A stretch of DNA of 64,000 nt from Pseudomonadota bacterium (GTDB lineage: Bacteria > Pseudomonadota > Alphaproteobacteria > Sphingomonadales > Sphingomonadaceae): the NCBI GenBank assembly GCA_021847605.1, contig JAJZQN010000002.1, positions 62,001-126,000 of the forward strand, read 5' to 3'. A program made the position numbers and the translations under genes. Positions 1 through 9,578 of this stretch are shown here, piece after piece (positions within the stretch are counted from its first letter, which is position 1; each line of letters opens with the position of its first letter). The notes below the pieces were generated by a model. That model was given only the letters and a program-made list of their open reading frames with translations, searched no databases and was not told the origin of the DNA.

Positions 1-164
1 AAGCGATATGTCATAACCCCCGAAAATCCCCGTTGAAAACGCCCATTACCGCATGTCGCTATGACAAAGCGGCGATCGTGGCAACGCCGTAGTTTCCCGG
101 CTTTGCTTGCCCTGCCCGGCGCCCGGTGGCATCACCCGGCCATCACAAAAACAAGGTGCCTTCC

Positions 165-1820
165 ATGCGCAGTTCCCTTGCGGCGATCGCCGCTCTCCTT
201 GCCCTTTCGACGCCCGTCCTTGCCGCTACGGCGCCCGCGAAAAACGTCACCCCTTCGGTCGACACGATGAAGCGGCTGGTGAAGGAACTATCGTCCGACG
301 CCTATGAAGGGCGCGCGCCGGGGTCTGCGGGCGAGGAAAAGACGCTCGCCCTGCTCGCCGCCGAATTTGGCAAGCTCGGCCTGAAACCCGGCAACAAGGG
401 CAGCTGGTTTCAGGACGTACCGCTGGTCGAAATCACCGCGAAGAATGTCTCGGCCTTGACCTTCACCGGCGGCAAGGCGCCCGTCACCGCCGCCTATGGC
501 CCGGAAATGGTGATCGGCACCTATCGCACTAATCAGCCGCATATCGAGGTGAAGGACAGCCCGGTCGTCTTCGTCGGCTATGGCATCAACGCGCCCGAAA
601 AGGGCTGGAACGACTATGCCGGTCTCGATGTGAAGGGCAAGACGGTGGTCATCCTCGTCAACGATCCCGATTATGAAGCCACCGGCCTTACCGGCCCGTT
701 CAATGGCCGCGCCATGACCTATTATGGCCGCTGGACCTATAAATATGAGGAAGCCGCCCGACAGGGAGCAGCCGCCGCCATCATCATCCACGACACCGTG
801 CCCGCCGCCTATGGCTGGAACGTCGTCCAGTCGAGCTGGACCGGCGCGCAGCATGTCGCCGACAGCGCCGACGGCAATGCCGGACAGTCCGCCGCCATCG
901 GCTGGATCACGCTGGACAAGGCCAACGCCCTGTTCGCCAGCGCCGGACTCGACCTCGCCAGCCAGATGACCGCCGCAAAGCAGAAGGGGTTCAAGGCCGT
1001 GCCGCTGACCGGCGTCACCGCCAATGTCTCCTTCGACAACGGCCTGCGCAAACATAGTTCGAAAAATGTCGTCGCCCTGCTGCCCGGCAAGACGCGGCCC
1101 GACGAATATGTCCTCTACACCGCCCATTGGGACCATCTGGGCCATTGCGAGGCGGCGCCCGACGGCGACGACATCTGCAACGGCGCGGTCGACAACGCCA
1201 CCGGCACCGCCGCGCTCGTCGCCCTGGCGCAGGCCAATGTGAAGGCCGGTCCCACCGACCGCAGCCAGGTATTTCTGGCCGTCACCGCCGAGGAATCGGG
1301 CCTGTTGGGTTCGGCCTATTATGGCAATAACCCCGTCTATCCCTTTGCAAAGACGGTGGGCGGCGTGAACATGGACGCGCTCTCCATGGCGGGCCTTGCC
1401 AAGAATGTCGTTGTCATCGGCAAGGGCAAATCACAGCTCGACGCCTATCTGAACAAGGCGCTGACCGCACAGGGCCGCGTCGCCACCGACGAGCCGACGC
1501 CTGAAAAGGGTTTCTACTATCGCTCGGACCATTTCAGCTTCGCCAAGCACGGCCTGCCCATGCTCTATTTCGAGGGCGGCGAGGATCTGGTGAAGGGCGG
1601 CACCACAGCGGGCATGGCCGCGGCCGAGGATTATACCGAGCATCGCTATCATGGGCCAAAGGACGAATATGATCCCAACTGGGACTGGACCGGCGTCCTC
1701 GCCGACCTGAAACTCTATTACAGCGTCGGCCGCGACCTTGCGACCACGACCGACTGGCCCAACTGGGTCGATGGCGACGAATTCCGCGCCATCCGCGACA
1801 AGGACCGGGCTGCGAAATAA
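165..1820 (+). CDS. Exported M28 family zinc aminopeptidase with PA domain
   Basis: Predicted 551-residue exported metallopeptidase. An N-terminal signal peptide (residues 1-24, MRSSLAAIAALLALSTPVLA then A-T-A) is followed by a protease-associated insert (roughly 120-300) and an M28 core. Zinc-site motifs are visible: AHWDHLG near residue 320, the DNATGTAAL aspartate, the EESGLLGS glutamates near 375, and later the D of NMDAL and the H of YRSDHFSF. M28 enzymes remove N-terminal residues from peptides, and this one should act in the periplasm or outside the cell. An in-frame GTG at 126 exists, but the ATG at 165 puts the signal peptide at the N-terminus and is preferred. It precedes a lipoprotein gene by 67 bp on the same strand. 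Family assignment is firm; the substrate is unknown. Confidence 0.9.
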   Translation: MRSSLAAIAALLALSTPVLAATAPAKNVTPSVDTMKRLVKELSSDAYEGRAPGSAGEEKTLALLAAEFGKLGLKPGNKGSWFQDVPLVEITAKNVSALTFTGGKAPVTAAYGPEMVIGTYRTNQPHIEVKDSPVVFVGYGINAPEKGWNDYAGLDVKGKTVVILVNDPDYEATGLTGPFNGRAMTYYGRWTYKYEEAARQGAAAAIIIHDTVPAAYGWNVVQSSWTGAQHVADSADGNAGQSAAIGWITLDKANALFASAGLDLASQMTAAKQKGFKAVPLTGVTANVSFDNGLRKHSSKNVVALLPGKTRPDEYVLYTAHWDHLGHCEAAPDGDDICNGAVDNATGTAALVALAQANVKAGPTDRSQVFLAVTAEESGLLGSAYYGNNPVYPFAKTVGGVNMDALSMAGLAKNVVVIGKGKSQLDAYLNKALTAQGRVATDEPTPEKGFYYRSDHFSFAKHGLPMLYFEGGEDLVKGGTTAGMAAAEDYTEHRYHGPKDEYDPNWDWTGVLADLKLYYSVGRDLATTTDWPNWVDGDEFRAIRDKDRAAK

Positions 1821-1887
1821 GACAATCGCGCTGGCGGCACCGTTTTCCTGTCGCCAGCGCGTCATCATCCTGATTATAGTGGATGGC

Positions 1888-2238
1888 ATGGACCATAAAT
1901 TCGACCGGCGCGTCCTGCCGATCACATCCGCGATCGCCGCAGCCCTCCTCGCCACCGGCTGTTCGCGCAGCCCCGACACCGCCAACAGCGACGTGCGCGT
2001 GTGCCGCGATGCGCAGGGCCGCCGTGTGGAGGACAGCAATTGCCGCTCCTATCATGGCGGGGGCGGTGGGGCATTCCTGTGGTATTATCTCAACCGCGGC
2101 AGCGCCGTGGCCCGCGTCGGCCAGCCGTTGAGCGGCGGTTCGACCACCCCCGCCTTTGGCCGCAGCTATGGGCAAGCATCGTCCGCCACCATCACACGCG
2201 GCGGCCTTGGCATGTCGGGGCGCAGCGGGCTTTCCTGA
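1888..2238 (+). CDS. Small Gly-rich lipoprotein, YgiB/DUF1190-like
   Basis: A 116-residue protein with an N-terminal hydrophobic stretch ending in LLATGC, a plausible lipobox (Cys about residue 22). Two further cysteines sit in a short motif (CRDAQGRR...C). A glycine-rich stretch comes next, then FLWYYL and a C-terminal RGGLGMSGR segment. This architecture and its place directly before an ATP-grasp gene recall the E. coli ygiB-ygiC and yjfM-yjfC pairs. The homology claim rests on context plus the C-terminal Gly/Arg-rich tail and should be tested by profile search. The next gene begins 16 bp downstream, so co-transcription is likely. Molecular role unknown. Confidence 0.6.
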   Translation: MDHKFDRRVLPITSAIAAALLATGCSRSPDTANSDVRVCRDAQGRRVEDSNCRSYHGGGGGAFLWYYLNRGSAVARVGQPLSGGSTTPAFGRSYGQASSATITRGGLGMSGRSGLS

Positions 2239-2254
2239 TGGATCGTCAGGGCTG

Positions 2255-3391
2255 ATGCAACGGATCGACTGCACACCCCGCCCGGACTGGCAGAGCCGGG
2301 TGGAGGAACTCGGCCTCGTCTGGCACGGCGCGAACGGCCAGCCCTATTGGGACGAAAGCGCCGCCTATCGTTTCTCGGCCGATCAGATCGCAGAGATCGA
2401 AAGCGCCACCGCCGAACTCTATCGCCTGTTCCTGATCGCGGGACAGCATGTGCTGGACCATGATCTGCTCGGCGATTTCGGCATCCCCGACTTCTGTCAT
2501 CAGGCGATAAGGGAGGCATGGGACGGCGAGCCGGCCGCGCTCAACTATGGCCGCTTCGACCTTGGCTATGACGGGTCAGGCCCGCCCAAATTGTTCGAAT
2601 TCAACTGCGACACGCCGACCAGCCTGCTGGAGGCATCGGTTATCCAGTGGGACTGGAAGGAAAGCGTCTTTCCACAGGCCGACCAGTTTAACAGCCTGCA
2701 TGAAGCGCTGGTCTCCCGCTGGCGCGTCATTGCTCCCCCGCGCGGCACATCGATGCTGCATCTCACCTATGTCGACGGCAATATGGGCGAGGATGCTGTG
2801 ACCGTCGCCTATATGGCCGACACCGCGCGCGAAGCGGGCATCGACACCCAACTCATTCAGACAACTTCGCTCGGCTGGGACAGCGCCCGCCGCCGCTTCG
2901 TCGATCTCGACAACCGGCCGATAGACGCACTGTTCCACCTTTACCCGTGGGAATGGATGGTTCACGAACCCTTCGCCCGCGAAGTCATCGAAAGCCTGTC
3001 CTCGACCCTGTGGATCGAACCGGTGTGGAAGATGATCTGGAGCAACAAGGCGATCCTGCCTGTCCTCTGGCGCCTCTTCCCCGACCATCCCAATCTGCTG
3101 GAGGCCAGCCGGTCGCCTTTGTCTGGCGATCATGTGACCAAACCCCTGCTCGCCCGTGAAGGCGCCAATATCCGCATCTTCAAGGGTGGCGCGTTATTGG
3201 CGCAGAGCGATGGCGATTATGGCGAGGAGGGCCATGTGCATCAGCGGCTCTTCACCCTGCCCGGCACCGGCGACCGACGCCCCGTTCTGGGCAGCTGGGT
3301 GGTCAATGGCGAACCCGTCGGCATGGGCATCCGCGAGGACGGCCCCATCACCGGCAATGGCGCACGTTTTATCCCGCATATCCTTGCCTGA
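2255..3391 (+). CDS. Glutathionylspermidine synthase-like ATP-grasp protein (YgiC/YjfC type)
   Basis: 378 residues, matching the length of the stand-alone ATP-grasp relatives of the glutathionylspermidine synthetase C-terminal domain. Visible family features are FEFNCDTPTSLLEA (metal/ATP site region), YVDGNMGEDAVTVAYM, LYPWEWM, EPVWKMIWSNKAILPVLW and the C-terminal segment GSWVVNGEPVGMGIRED. No amidase domain is present, so it is not a bifunctional Gsp enzyme. The ATG at 2255 (MQRIDCTPRPDW) is chosen over upstream in-frame codons because conserved sequence begins there. It forms a likely operon with the preceding lipoprotein. The family joins a carboxylate to an amine using ATP; the substrates here are not known. 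Confidence 0.85.
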   Translation: MQRIDCTPRPDWQSRVEELGLVWHGANGQPYWDESAAYRFSADQIAEIESATAELYRLFLIAGQHVLDHDLLGDFGIPDFCHQAIREAWDGEPAALNYGRFDLGYDGSGPPKLFEFNCDTPTSLLEASVIQWDWKESVFPQADQFNSLHEALVSRWRVIAPPRGTSMLHLTYVDGNMGEDAVTVAYMADTAREAGIDTQLIQTTSLGWDSARRRFVDLDNRPIDALFHLYPWEWMVHEPFAREVIESLSSTLWIEPVWKMIWSNKAILPVLWRLFPDHPNLLEASRSPLSGDHVTKPLLAREGANIRIFKGGALLAQSDGDYGEEGHVHQRLFTLPGTGDRRPVLGSWVVNGEPVGMGIREDGPITGNGARFIPHILA

Positions 3392-3449
3392 CGCGACGAA
3401 CGGAGCCACATTGGCAGCATTATCCCGCTTTCTCAAATGGGGAATGACG

Positions 3450-3815
3450 ATGCGCGCTGCCCTGATCCTGACATGGCTTTTCCTGCCCGCAGTCGCACAG
3501 GCGCAGATCGCGCCGCCATCCACGCCCCCGAAAAACCCGACGCCGGTCAGCGTGACGGTCAAGCCTTCCTTGTCCTCCGACTATCAACTGCATGAAGCCC
3601 GCGACCGCATCCATGACGGGCGCAAGGACGGCACTCTCACCAAAAAACAGGCCCGCGCCCTGCGCCGCGAAGCCGATCGCGACGATGCCGTCGCCCGGCG
3701 CAACGCCCGCGACGGCGTCTCCTATTCAGAACAACGCGAAGCCACCATGCGCGGCCTCGCCCTCCAGAGCATGATCGAAGGCGAACGCTCCAGACCACGC
3801 GACGGACGGCCATAG
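3450..3815 (+). CDS. Small exported charged helical protein, function unknown
   Basis: 121 residues. It has a clear signal peptide (MRAALILTWLFLPAVAQA), a proline-rich stretch (PPSTPPKNPTP), then a highly charged and probably helical domain rich in Arg, Asp and Glu (around DGTLTKKQARALRREADRD). The ATG at 3450 is preferred because GGGGA at 3439-3443 sits 6 nt upstream; an ATG at 3444 in the same frame is possible. It lies 58 bp after the ATP-grasp gene on the same strand and may belong to that operon. I do not recognise a named family. The charged helices resemble small periplasmic accessory proteins, which is impression rather than evidence. Confidence 0.65.
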   Translation: MRAALILTWLFLPAVAQAQIAPPSTPPKNPTPVSVTVKPSLSSDYQLHEARDRIHDGRKDGTLTKKQARALRREADRDDAVARRNARDGVSYSEQREATMRGLALQSMIEGERSRPRDGRP

Positions 3816-3885
3816 GGCTGAGCGGCAAAGCGAAAGGCGGTCAGTCCGACTTTGCAACGATCCCGCCTGCGGGAAGCGGCCAACC

Positions 3886-3918
3886 AAAAAAGGCCGGAGG
3901 ATCGCTCCCCCGACCTTT
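3886..3918 (-). terminator. Rho-independent terminator of fpr
   Basis: Read on the minus strand, a G+C-rich stem (AAAGGTCGG pairing with CCGGCCTTT, with an inner GGAG/CTCC pair around a CGAT loop) runs straight into TTTTTT. It lies 23 bp past the fpr stop, between two convergent genes. Confidence 0.7.
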
Positions 3919-3940
3919 CCTATTCTAACCCGATCCGCGC

Positions 3941-4756
3941 TTAACCGACGAAAGCGCGCTCGATCACGAACTGGCCCGGCGCCGCATTCGACCCTTCGGT
4001 GAAGCCCTGTTCCTCGAAATAGGCCGCGAACTGCTTAATCATCTCCATGCTGCCGCACATCATGATCCGGTCGGTTTCGGGGTCGAACTTCGCCGGACCC
4101 GGAATCCCTTCGAACAGCTTGCCGCTCTCGACCAGCTTGTCGATGCGCTCATTATTGTGGAACTGCTCCCGGGTGCAGGTCGGCACATAGTGGAATTGCG
4201 TCGCGGCCTGTTCCGACACCAGCGGATCTTCGGCCCACTTGCCTTCCATTTCCTCGCGGAAAGCCAGATCGCTCACCCGGCGCACCGAATGGACGACGAC
4301 GACCTGCTCGTAGAAATCATAGACATCCGGATCGCGCGGCAGGCTGAGGAAAGGCGCCAGACCCGTGCCGGTCGACAGCATGAACAGCCGCTTGCCCGGC
4401 AACAGCGCGTCGGTAACGAGCGTGCCGGTCGGCTTGCGGCCCAGATAAATCTGGTCGCCCGGCTCGATCTTTTGCAGCTTGCTGGTCAGCGGGCCGTCCT
4501 GCACCTTGATCGACAGGAACTCGATTTCCTCGTCCCATGCGGGGCTGGCGATCGAATAGGCGCGCAACAGCGGCTTGCCATTGTCGCCCTTCAGGCCGAT
4601 CATGATGAATTCGCCCGACCGGAAGCGAAAGGCGGCAGGCCGCGTGATGCGGAAGCTGAAGAGATGCTCGTTCCAGTGCTTCACCGACAGCACGGTTTCC
4701 ACGGAAAGCGCGCCGGTGGGTTCCAATACCGGCTTTTCGATCGTCTCGTCGGTCAA
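3941..4756 (-). CDS. fpr: Ferredoxin--NADP(+) reductase
   Basis: 271 residues, the usual size for bacterial FNR of the subclass with a short FAD domain. The FAD-binding motif RAYSIASP is at about residues 65-72. The nucleotide-binding lobe carries STGTGLAPFLSL, and further family marks are VHSVRRVSDL, YVPTCTRE and MMCGSMEMI. The enzyme moves electrons between NADPH and ferredoxin or flavodoxin in the cytoplasm. Such enzymes often support oxidative-stress repair and Fe-S metabolism. The gene stands alone between two terminator-like hairpins, so it is probably monocistronic. Start chosen at MTDETIEKP. Confidence 0.93.
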   Translation of the reverse strand: MTDETIEKPVLEPTGALSVETVLSVKHWNEHLFSFRITRPAAFRFRSGEFIMIGLKGDNGKPLLRAYSIASPAWDEEIEFLSIKVQDGPLTSKLQKIEPGDQIYLGRKPTGTLVTDALLPGKRLFMLSTGTGLAPFLSLPRDPDVYDFYEQVVVVHSVRRVSDLAFREEMEGKWAEDPLVSEQAATQFHYVPTCTREQFHNNERIDKLVESGKLFEGIPGPAKFDPETDRIMMCGSMEMIKQFAAYFEEQGFTEGSNAAPGQFVIERAFVG

Positions 4757-4887
4757 CAGTCTATCCTTAGCATATCGTCAGCATCGCCTTGCGCGACGCT
4801 TCTTGCGGATCGTTCGCAATAAAGTCGAAATCCGCGAATGGCCCTTTCACACCGTGATGACAAGACCAAAAAATCTTGGGGCATCAA

Positions 4888-4915
4888 TAGGGCGCCCTTT
4901 GCACGGGGCGCCCTA
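4888..4915 (-). terminator. Perfect 10-bp hairpin downstream of the DUF937-like gene
   Basis: TAGGGCGCCC at 4888-4897 and GGGCGCCCTA at 4906-4915 form a perfect stem with an 8-nt loop, 10 bp past the stop of the minus-strand gene ending at 4926. The T-run (ATTTTTTGG on the minus strand) comes about 12 nt later, so it is a non-ideal intrinsic terminator. Confidence 0.45.
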
Positions 4916-4925
4916 CCTCCGACAG

Positions 4926-5237
4926 TTAACCGAACAGACCCTTGGCGATGCCGCCCAGTTCGTTGAGCGGGTTGCCGTCGCCATCCTTGTCGAAAAAGCC
5001 GCCCAGCTTGCCCAGGATCGCTTCCGGCCCGCCAAAGCTGCCCATCAATTCCTGCAACTTGTCGGCCGACACGCCATGCGCCGCCGCCGTTTCGGCCAGT
5101 GCCGAAATGCTGGTATCGCCCGAGCCGATCTTGGCGCTGATTTCGCTCATCAAACCCTGCATCTGTTCGGGCGACAGGCCCATCTGCCCGGCGATCGCCT
5201 GAAGCCCGCCCATCTTGCCAATCAGATCATCGAACAT
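4926..5237 (-). CDS. DUF937-like small protein with EF-hand-like loop
   Basis: 103 residues starting at [15 protein letters not shown]. The sequence has repeated amphipathic segments of the DUF937/YidB type ([19 protein letters not shown], then [21 protein letters not shown]). It ends with [23 protein letters not shown], whose DKDGDG resembles a calcium-binding loop but lacks a full EF-hand. There is no signal peptide with this start; the in-frame upstream extension looks non-coding. The gene is divergent from chvI. Function unknown; the DUF937 label is by pattern recognition and needs a profile search. Confidence 0.65.
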   Translation of the reverse strand: MFDDLIGKMGGLQAIAGQMGLSPEQMQGLMSEISAKIGSGDTSISALAETAAAHGVSADKLQELMGSFGGPEAILGKLGGFFDKDGDGNPLNELGGIAKGLFG

Positions 5238-5431
5238 TGCCAAAACTCCCGCTTGTTTCTGCAGCCTGTCATAGCATCGCTGACCGCATGCCAAAAGCAA
5301 AAGAGCCAAAGGGTCATCCCTCCAATCCTTTTACCATCGCTATATCAGCGAGCCGGCCCTTGTTGCGACCGGCGGCGGCATCGTCTAACGCTGAAGTCAG
5401 TCCCTTCCTTCCGATCTTCTGGAACATAGGC

Positions 5432-6136
5432 ATGAACGCAACCATCGCTTTGGTGGATGACGACAAGAATATCCTGACTTCGGTATCCATCGCGCTTCAG
5501 GCCGAAGGCTTCATGACCCGCATCTATTCCGACCCGGAAGGTGCGTTGAAAGCCCTGCTCGACAATCCGGCCGATCTTGCCGTCTTCGACATCAAGATGC
5601 CGCGTATGGATGGCCTTGAACTGCTACGCCGTCTGCGTGAAAAAAGCCAGATGCCCGTCATATTCCTGACGTCCAAGGCCGACGAACTGGATGAGGCATT
5701 GGGCCTGGCGATGGGCGCGGACGATTATATCTCCAAACCCTTCTCCCAACGCCTTCTCATTGCGCGCATCAAGGCGATTCTGCGTCGTGCGGAGGTGAGC
5801 CGTACTCCTGATGCCCCGGACGAGCCTGTGGTCGAACCGATCATTCGCGGCCGTCTGGAAATGGACCCCGCCCGGCATCGGGTGAAATGGCAGGGCAAGG
5901 ACGTCACCCTGACCGTCACGGAATTTCTGATCCTCGAAACACTTGCCCAACGGCCGGGAGTGGTGAAGAATCGCAATCAGCTGATGGACGCCGCCTATCA
6001 GGACGACGTCTATGTCGACGACCGTACGATCGACAGCCATATCAAGCGGCTGCGCCGCAAGTTCCGCGAGGTAGACTCCGATTTCAACGCAATCGACACG
6101 CTCTATGGCGCCGGATACCGATTCTCAGAAGAGTGA
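5432..6136 (+). CDS. chvI: ChvI-type OmpR-family response regulator
   Basis: 234 residues. The receiver domain is at about 1-120: acidic pocket VDDDKN, phospho-acceptor Asp in [12 protein letters not shown], Thr/Lys switch residues in FLTSKAD and ISKPF. A winged-helix OmpR domain follows (about 145-234; [15 protein letters not shown] and [15 protein letters not shown]). It is the regulator of the ChvG/ChvI system, which in alphaproteobacteria responds to acid and envelope stress. The partner kinase begins 31 bp before its stop, so the pair is translationally coupled. The start at [11 protein letters not shown] is set by the conserved receiver N-terminus. Confidence 0.93.
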   Translation: MNATIALVDDDKNILTSVSIALQAEGFMTRIYSDPEGALKALLDNPADLAVFDIKMPRMDGLELLRRLREKSQMPVIFLTSKADELDEALGLAMGADDYISKPFSQRLLIARIKAILRRAEVSRTPDAPDEPVVEPIIRGRLEMDPARHRVKWQGKDVTLTVTEFLILETLAQRPGVVKNRNQLMDAAYQDDVYVDDRTIDSHIKRLRRKFREVDSDFNAIDTLYGAGYRFSEE

Positions 6137-7700
6137 GGATGTGCCGCTTGCGGTGCGCTGGTCGGGGCGGCTCAGCCTCACGCCGCGCATTCTGGCGGTC
6201 AACGTCTTCGCCCTGGCTCTGCTGGCGGGCGGCTTCTTCTATCTCGACAGCTATCGTACCCGCATCATCGATGACCGGCTGGAACAGTCTGCGCGTGAAC
6301 TGAAGCTACTGGCCATTGGCCTCGAAAATGCGCCGGCCGATCGTCAGAATGCGTTGATTGCCGCCTATTCCCGCCAGACCGGGGACAGGGTGCGGCGCTA
6401 TGCGTCCGACGGCGCCCTGATCGCCGACAGCTTTACCATGGATGCCCCCCGTTATCGGTTGCGGTTGCCCGAAGAGGAGGAGTGGCAACGCCATGTCGCC
6501 CGTTTTCTGGACAAGGCTGTAGACCGGATCGTCTCTGCCGACCGGCCGCCCGATTTCGAGGAGCCCGCCGTCGATCGGGCGAATGCCTGGCCGGAATTGC
6601 TGATGGCGCGCAAGGCCCGTTCGCCACAGGCGATGAACCGCTATGCACCCGACCGCACCTTCATGATTTCGGCCGCTGTCGCGGTGAAAGATGGCACCGG
6701 GCTGCTGGCGACCGAAAATGCGCGCGACATCACCCGCACGGTCCGCGCCGAACGACTGCGCCTCGGCATGGTTCTGGCGGTCGCGGTGCTGGCGTCCGTG
6801 CTTTTGTCCCTGTTTCTGGCGCGCACCATCGTCCAGCCGCTTCAACGCCTTGCCCGTGCAGCGGTGCGCGTGCGCCTCGGCCGCGCGCGGCAAGTCACCG
6901 TGCCGCGCCTGCCGGAGCGGCGGGACGAAATCGGCATGCTGGCCCGCGCCCTGTCCGACATGAGTCAGGCCTTGCGTCAGCGGATCGATGCGACCGACGC
7001 CTTTGCCGCCGATGTCAGCCATGAACTGAAAAATCCCATCGCCTCGCTACGTTCCGCGCTGGATGCGCTCGACCGGGTGGACCGGCCCGATCTGCGCGCA
7101 CAGTTGATGGCGATTGCGCAGGATGATGTGCGCCGCCTCGACCGCCTCGTCACGGACATTGCCGAAGCGTCCCGCGTCGACGCCGAACTGTCGCGCACCC
7201 GGTTCGAACCCATCGACCTTGGCCTGCTGATCGAACGCATGGTCATCGCCCGCGAAGCCCGTGGCGTCCCGCGTGGCGTGCGTCTGGCCTTTGCCCGCCC
7301 CCGCAAGGATGTCGCCGTCATCCTTGGCGAGGAAGGCCGCCTGATCCGCGTTCTCGACAATCTGATCGACAATGCCATCTCCTTCTCGCCTGAGGGTGGC
7401 CTTGTCCGCATCATCGCCACCGTCGCCGACAATGAAGTGCTGGTCAGCGTGGAGGATGAAGGGCCGGGCGTCCCCGAATCGGAACGGGAGCATGTGTTCC
7501 GCCGCTTCCACAGCGTGCGACCGGAAGGCGAAGCGTTCGGCAAACATTCGGGCCTTGGCCTCGCCATCGCACGGTCCATCATCGACGGGCATCAGGGCAA
7601 GATCCGCATTGCCGATCGCGAGGACGCGCAAAGCGGCGCCTGTTTCATCGTTACCCTGCCGATGGCGGTGGAACGCGATCCGGGCATCATATCGGAATAG
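6105..7700 (+). CDS. chvG: ChvG-type sensor histidine kinase
   Basis: 531 residues. TM1 is near 28-47 ([19 protein letters not shown]), followed by a periplasmic sensor of about 170 residues and TM2 near 220-242 ([18 protein letters not shown]). Then come a HAMP linker, the dimerisation/phosphoacceptor box [16 protein letters not shown], and the ATPase with [24 protein letters not shown] and [10 protein letters not shown]. The chosen ATG overlaps chvI by 32 bp; a GTG at 6141 is an alternative just after the chvI stop. Together with chvI it heads the cluster leading to hprK-rapZ-EIIA-ptsH, an arrangement known in alphaproteobacteria linking envelope sensing with the nitrogen-type PTS. Confidence 0.93.
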   Translation: MAPDTDSQKSEDVPLAVRWSGRLSLTPRILAVNVFALALLAGGFFYLDSYRTRIIDDRLEQSARELKLLAIGLENAPADRQNALIAAYSRQTGDRVRRYASDGALIADSFTMDAPRYRLRLPEEEEWQRHVARFLDKAVDRIVSADRPPDFEEPAVDRANAWPELLMARKARSPQAMNRYAPDRTFMISAAVAVKDGTGLLATENARDITRTVRAERLRLGMVLAVAVLASVLLSLFLARTIVQPLQRLARAAVRVRLGRARQVTVPRLPERRDEIGMLARALSDMSQALRQRIDATDAFAADVSHELKNPIASLRSALDALDRVDRPDLRAQLMAIAQDDVRRLDRLVTDIAEASRVDAELSRTRFEPIDLGLLIERMVIAREARGVPRGVRLAFARPRKDVAVILGEEGRLIRVLDNLIDNAISFSPEGGLVRIIATVADNEVLVSVEDEGPGVPESEREHVFRRFHSVRPEGEAFGKHSGLGLAIARSIIDGHQGKIRIADREDAQSGACFIVTLPMAVERDPGIISE

Positions 7701-7781
7701 GCCTTTCGTCCCGAACGGAGACGAGCCGCGTCATCGCCATTCCATTGGCCGCCGGTTAAGGTTAGAGACGTATCGGGGGAT

Positions 7782-8216
7782 ATGGTGCGCGCACTTTCAT
7801 CTGAAACGCTTCATGCGACCGGCGTGGCTATCGAAGGCCGCACCGTCCTGCTGTGCGGACCAAGCGGCAGCGGCAAGTCCGACCTTGCGCTGCGCCTGAT
7901 CGATCGGGGCGCCATGCTGGTCAGCGACGATTATACGCTGGTAAAGCGTATCGACGGCCGCCTGATCGCCACGGCTCCCTCCACCATTGCGGGACAAATG
8001 GAAGTACGCGGCATCGGCATCGTCACGGTGCCATATAGGGAAGAGGCACCTGTAGCCCTGCTGATCGACCTGACCGAGCAGGTGGAACGCATGCCGATGG
8101 AAATGGCGTCCCGCGCCGTCGCCGGCATGCAGGTGCCCGTGGCCAGACTCAATCCGTTCGAAATGACCGCCCCGATCAAGGTGGAATTTGCACTCAGGGC
8201 GATCGCGACACCATGA
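7782..8216 (+). CDS. hprK: Short-form HPr kinase/phosphorylase
   Basis: 144 residues, about half the size of Firmicutes HprK, because only the catalytic domain is present, as is usual in alphaproteobacteria. The Walker A loop GPSGSGKSDLALRLI is at about 24-38. The HprK signature appears as MEVRGIGIVTV near residues 71-81. It phosphorylates or dephosphorylates a serine on HPr, and the HPr gene four genes downstream keeps that serine. It overlaps rapZ by 4 bp (ATGA), so the two are translationally coupled. Confidence 0.9.
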   Translation: MVRALSSETLHATGVAIEGRTVLLCGPSGSGKSDLALRLIDRGAMLVSDDYTLVKRIDGRLIATAPSTIAGQMEVRGIGIVTVPYREEAPVALLIDLTEQVERMPMEMASRAVAGMQVPVARLNPFEMTAPIKVEFALRAIATP

Positions 8217-9145
8217 CCGCTGCCCAGCCCAAGACGATATTGCTGCTCTCCGGCCTGTCCGGCGCGGGCAAGACGACAGCGCTCAAGACGCTGGAGGACA
8301 TGGGATGGGAAGTGGTCGACAACCTGCCGCTCGTATTGCTGGACCGGCTGCTCGACACCCCCCTGCCCGCCGGCCATGCCGGGGAGGATGAACGCCCTCT
8401 GGCGCTGGGCATCGACGCGCGCACCCGCGATTTCGACGCCAACGCCATCGTCCGGCGCATCCGCGCGCTGCGGGAAAAACATGGCCATGATGTCGAAACG
8501 CTTTTCCTCGACTGTTCGGGCACCGAACTGGAACGGCGCTTTGCGGAAACCCGTCGTCGTCATCCTTTGGCGCTGGATCGGCCGGCTGCCGACGGCATCG
8601 CGCGCGAACGGGAACTGACCGAACCGCTACGCCGCTGGGCATCGCAAGTCATCGATACGACCAGCTTCACCAGCAACGCCCTGCAACAGGAGATTCGCAG
8701 TCGCTTCGCCCGCGAACGACTGTCCGACCCCGTCCTGACGATCCTGTCCTTCGGCTTTTCGCGTGGCGTACCGCGCAACGCCGACCTGATGTTCGACATG
8801 CGCTTTCTGCGCAACCCGCATTGGGACGAACAATTGCGGCCCAAGACCGGCCTCGACCCCGATGTCGCCGCCTATATTCAGGCGGACCCCGCCTATGAAG
8901 AGGCGGTGCGCCGGATCGAAGAGCTTCTGGTGATGCTACTGCCGCGCTATGCGGAGGGCGGGAAAGCCTATATTACCGTCGCATTCGGCTGCACCGGGGG
9001 CAAGCATCGCTCCGTGCATGTGGCTGAACGTGTCGCCAGGCACTTGCAAGATGCGGGTTTTTCGCCCACCATCTTGCACCGCAATATGGAATCGGCGCCC
9101 CAGAATAGTCTGGAGAAGCGCGGACCGGGAGGCCCGAAAGCATAA
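8213..9145 (+). CDS. rapZ: RNase adapter / nucleotide-binding protein RapZ (YvcJ family)
   Basis: 310 residues. The P-loop SGLSGAGKTTALKTLEDMGW sits at the N-terminus, followed by the family segment EVVDNLPL. The C-terminal domain has FGFSRGVP, AFGCTGGKHRSVHVAERV and a terminal HRN motif. In E. coli RapZ delivers a small RNA to RNase E and senses an amino-sugar precursor; whether that role holds in sphingomonads is not known. The position between hprK and PTS genes is the conserved alphaproteobacterial one. Confidence 0.93.
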   Translation: MTAAQPKTILLLSGLSGAGKTTALKTLEDMGWEVVDNLPLVLLDRLLDTPLPAGHAGEDERPLALGIDARTRDFDANAIVRRIRALREKHGHDVETLFLDCSGTELERRFAETRRRHPLALDRPAADGIARERELTEPLRRWASQVIDTTSFTSNALQQEIRSRFARERLSDPVLTILSFGFSRGVPRNADLMFDMRFLRNPHWDEQLRPKTGLDPDVAAYIQADPAYEEAVRRIEELLVMLLPRYAEGGKAYITVAFGCTGGKHRSVHVAERVARHLQDAGFSPTILHRNMESAPQNSLEKRGPGGPKA

Positions 9146-9173
9146 TCATGAAGCAGGTGGGCCGGACAAACAG

Positions 9174-9578
9174 ATGATCGGACTCGTACTCGTCACCCAT
9201 GGGTCGCTGGCGACGGAATTCGTCGTGGCGATGGAGCATGTCGTGGGGCCGCAACAACAGATCGAAACAATCTGTATTGGGCCGGAAGACGACATGGAAA
9301 TGCGGCGCGCTGATATCGCCGCTGCTGTCGCGCGCGTGAATGGCGGCGATGGCGTCATCCTGCTGACCGACCTGTTCGGCGGCACCCCTTCCAATCTGGC
9401 CATCTCGCTGCTCAAGGCCGGCGAGATCGAGGTCATTGCGGGCATCAACCTGCCCATGCTGATCCGGCTGGAAAGCGCGCGCAAGGTCATGGACGTGCGC
9501 GCCGCCGTCGCCGCTGCACGCGAAGCGGGTCAGAAATATATCAGCGTCGCATCCGAATTATTGGGCAGCACCGCATGA
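9174..9578 (+). CDS. PTS mannose-type EIIA domain protein
   Basis: 134 residues, a single EIIA-Man domain. The phospho-accepting His is in LVTHGSLA (residue 9), and DLFGGTPSNLA is the family signature near 65-75. No EIIB or EIIC gene accompanies it, so it is a regulatory phosphocarrier and not part of a sugar permease. The ATG at 9174 was chosen because homology begins at MIGLVLVTHG. The stop overlaps the start of ptsH by 4 bp. Confidence 0.92.
   Translation: MIGLVLVTHGSLATEFVVAMEHVVGPQQQIETICIGPEDDMEMRRADIAAAVARVNGGDGVILLTDLFGGTPSNLAISLLKAGEIEVIAGINLPMLIRLESARKVMDVRAAVAAAREAGQKYISVASELLGSTA

Noticed and set aside
33..62. TTGAAA with a weak -10-like CGCTAT upstream of the M28 peptidase gene
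   Set aside because: The -10 match is poor and sphingomonad promoters are hard to call by eye; not strong enough to list.
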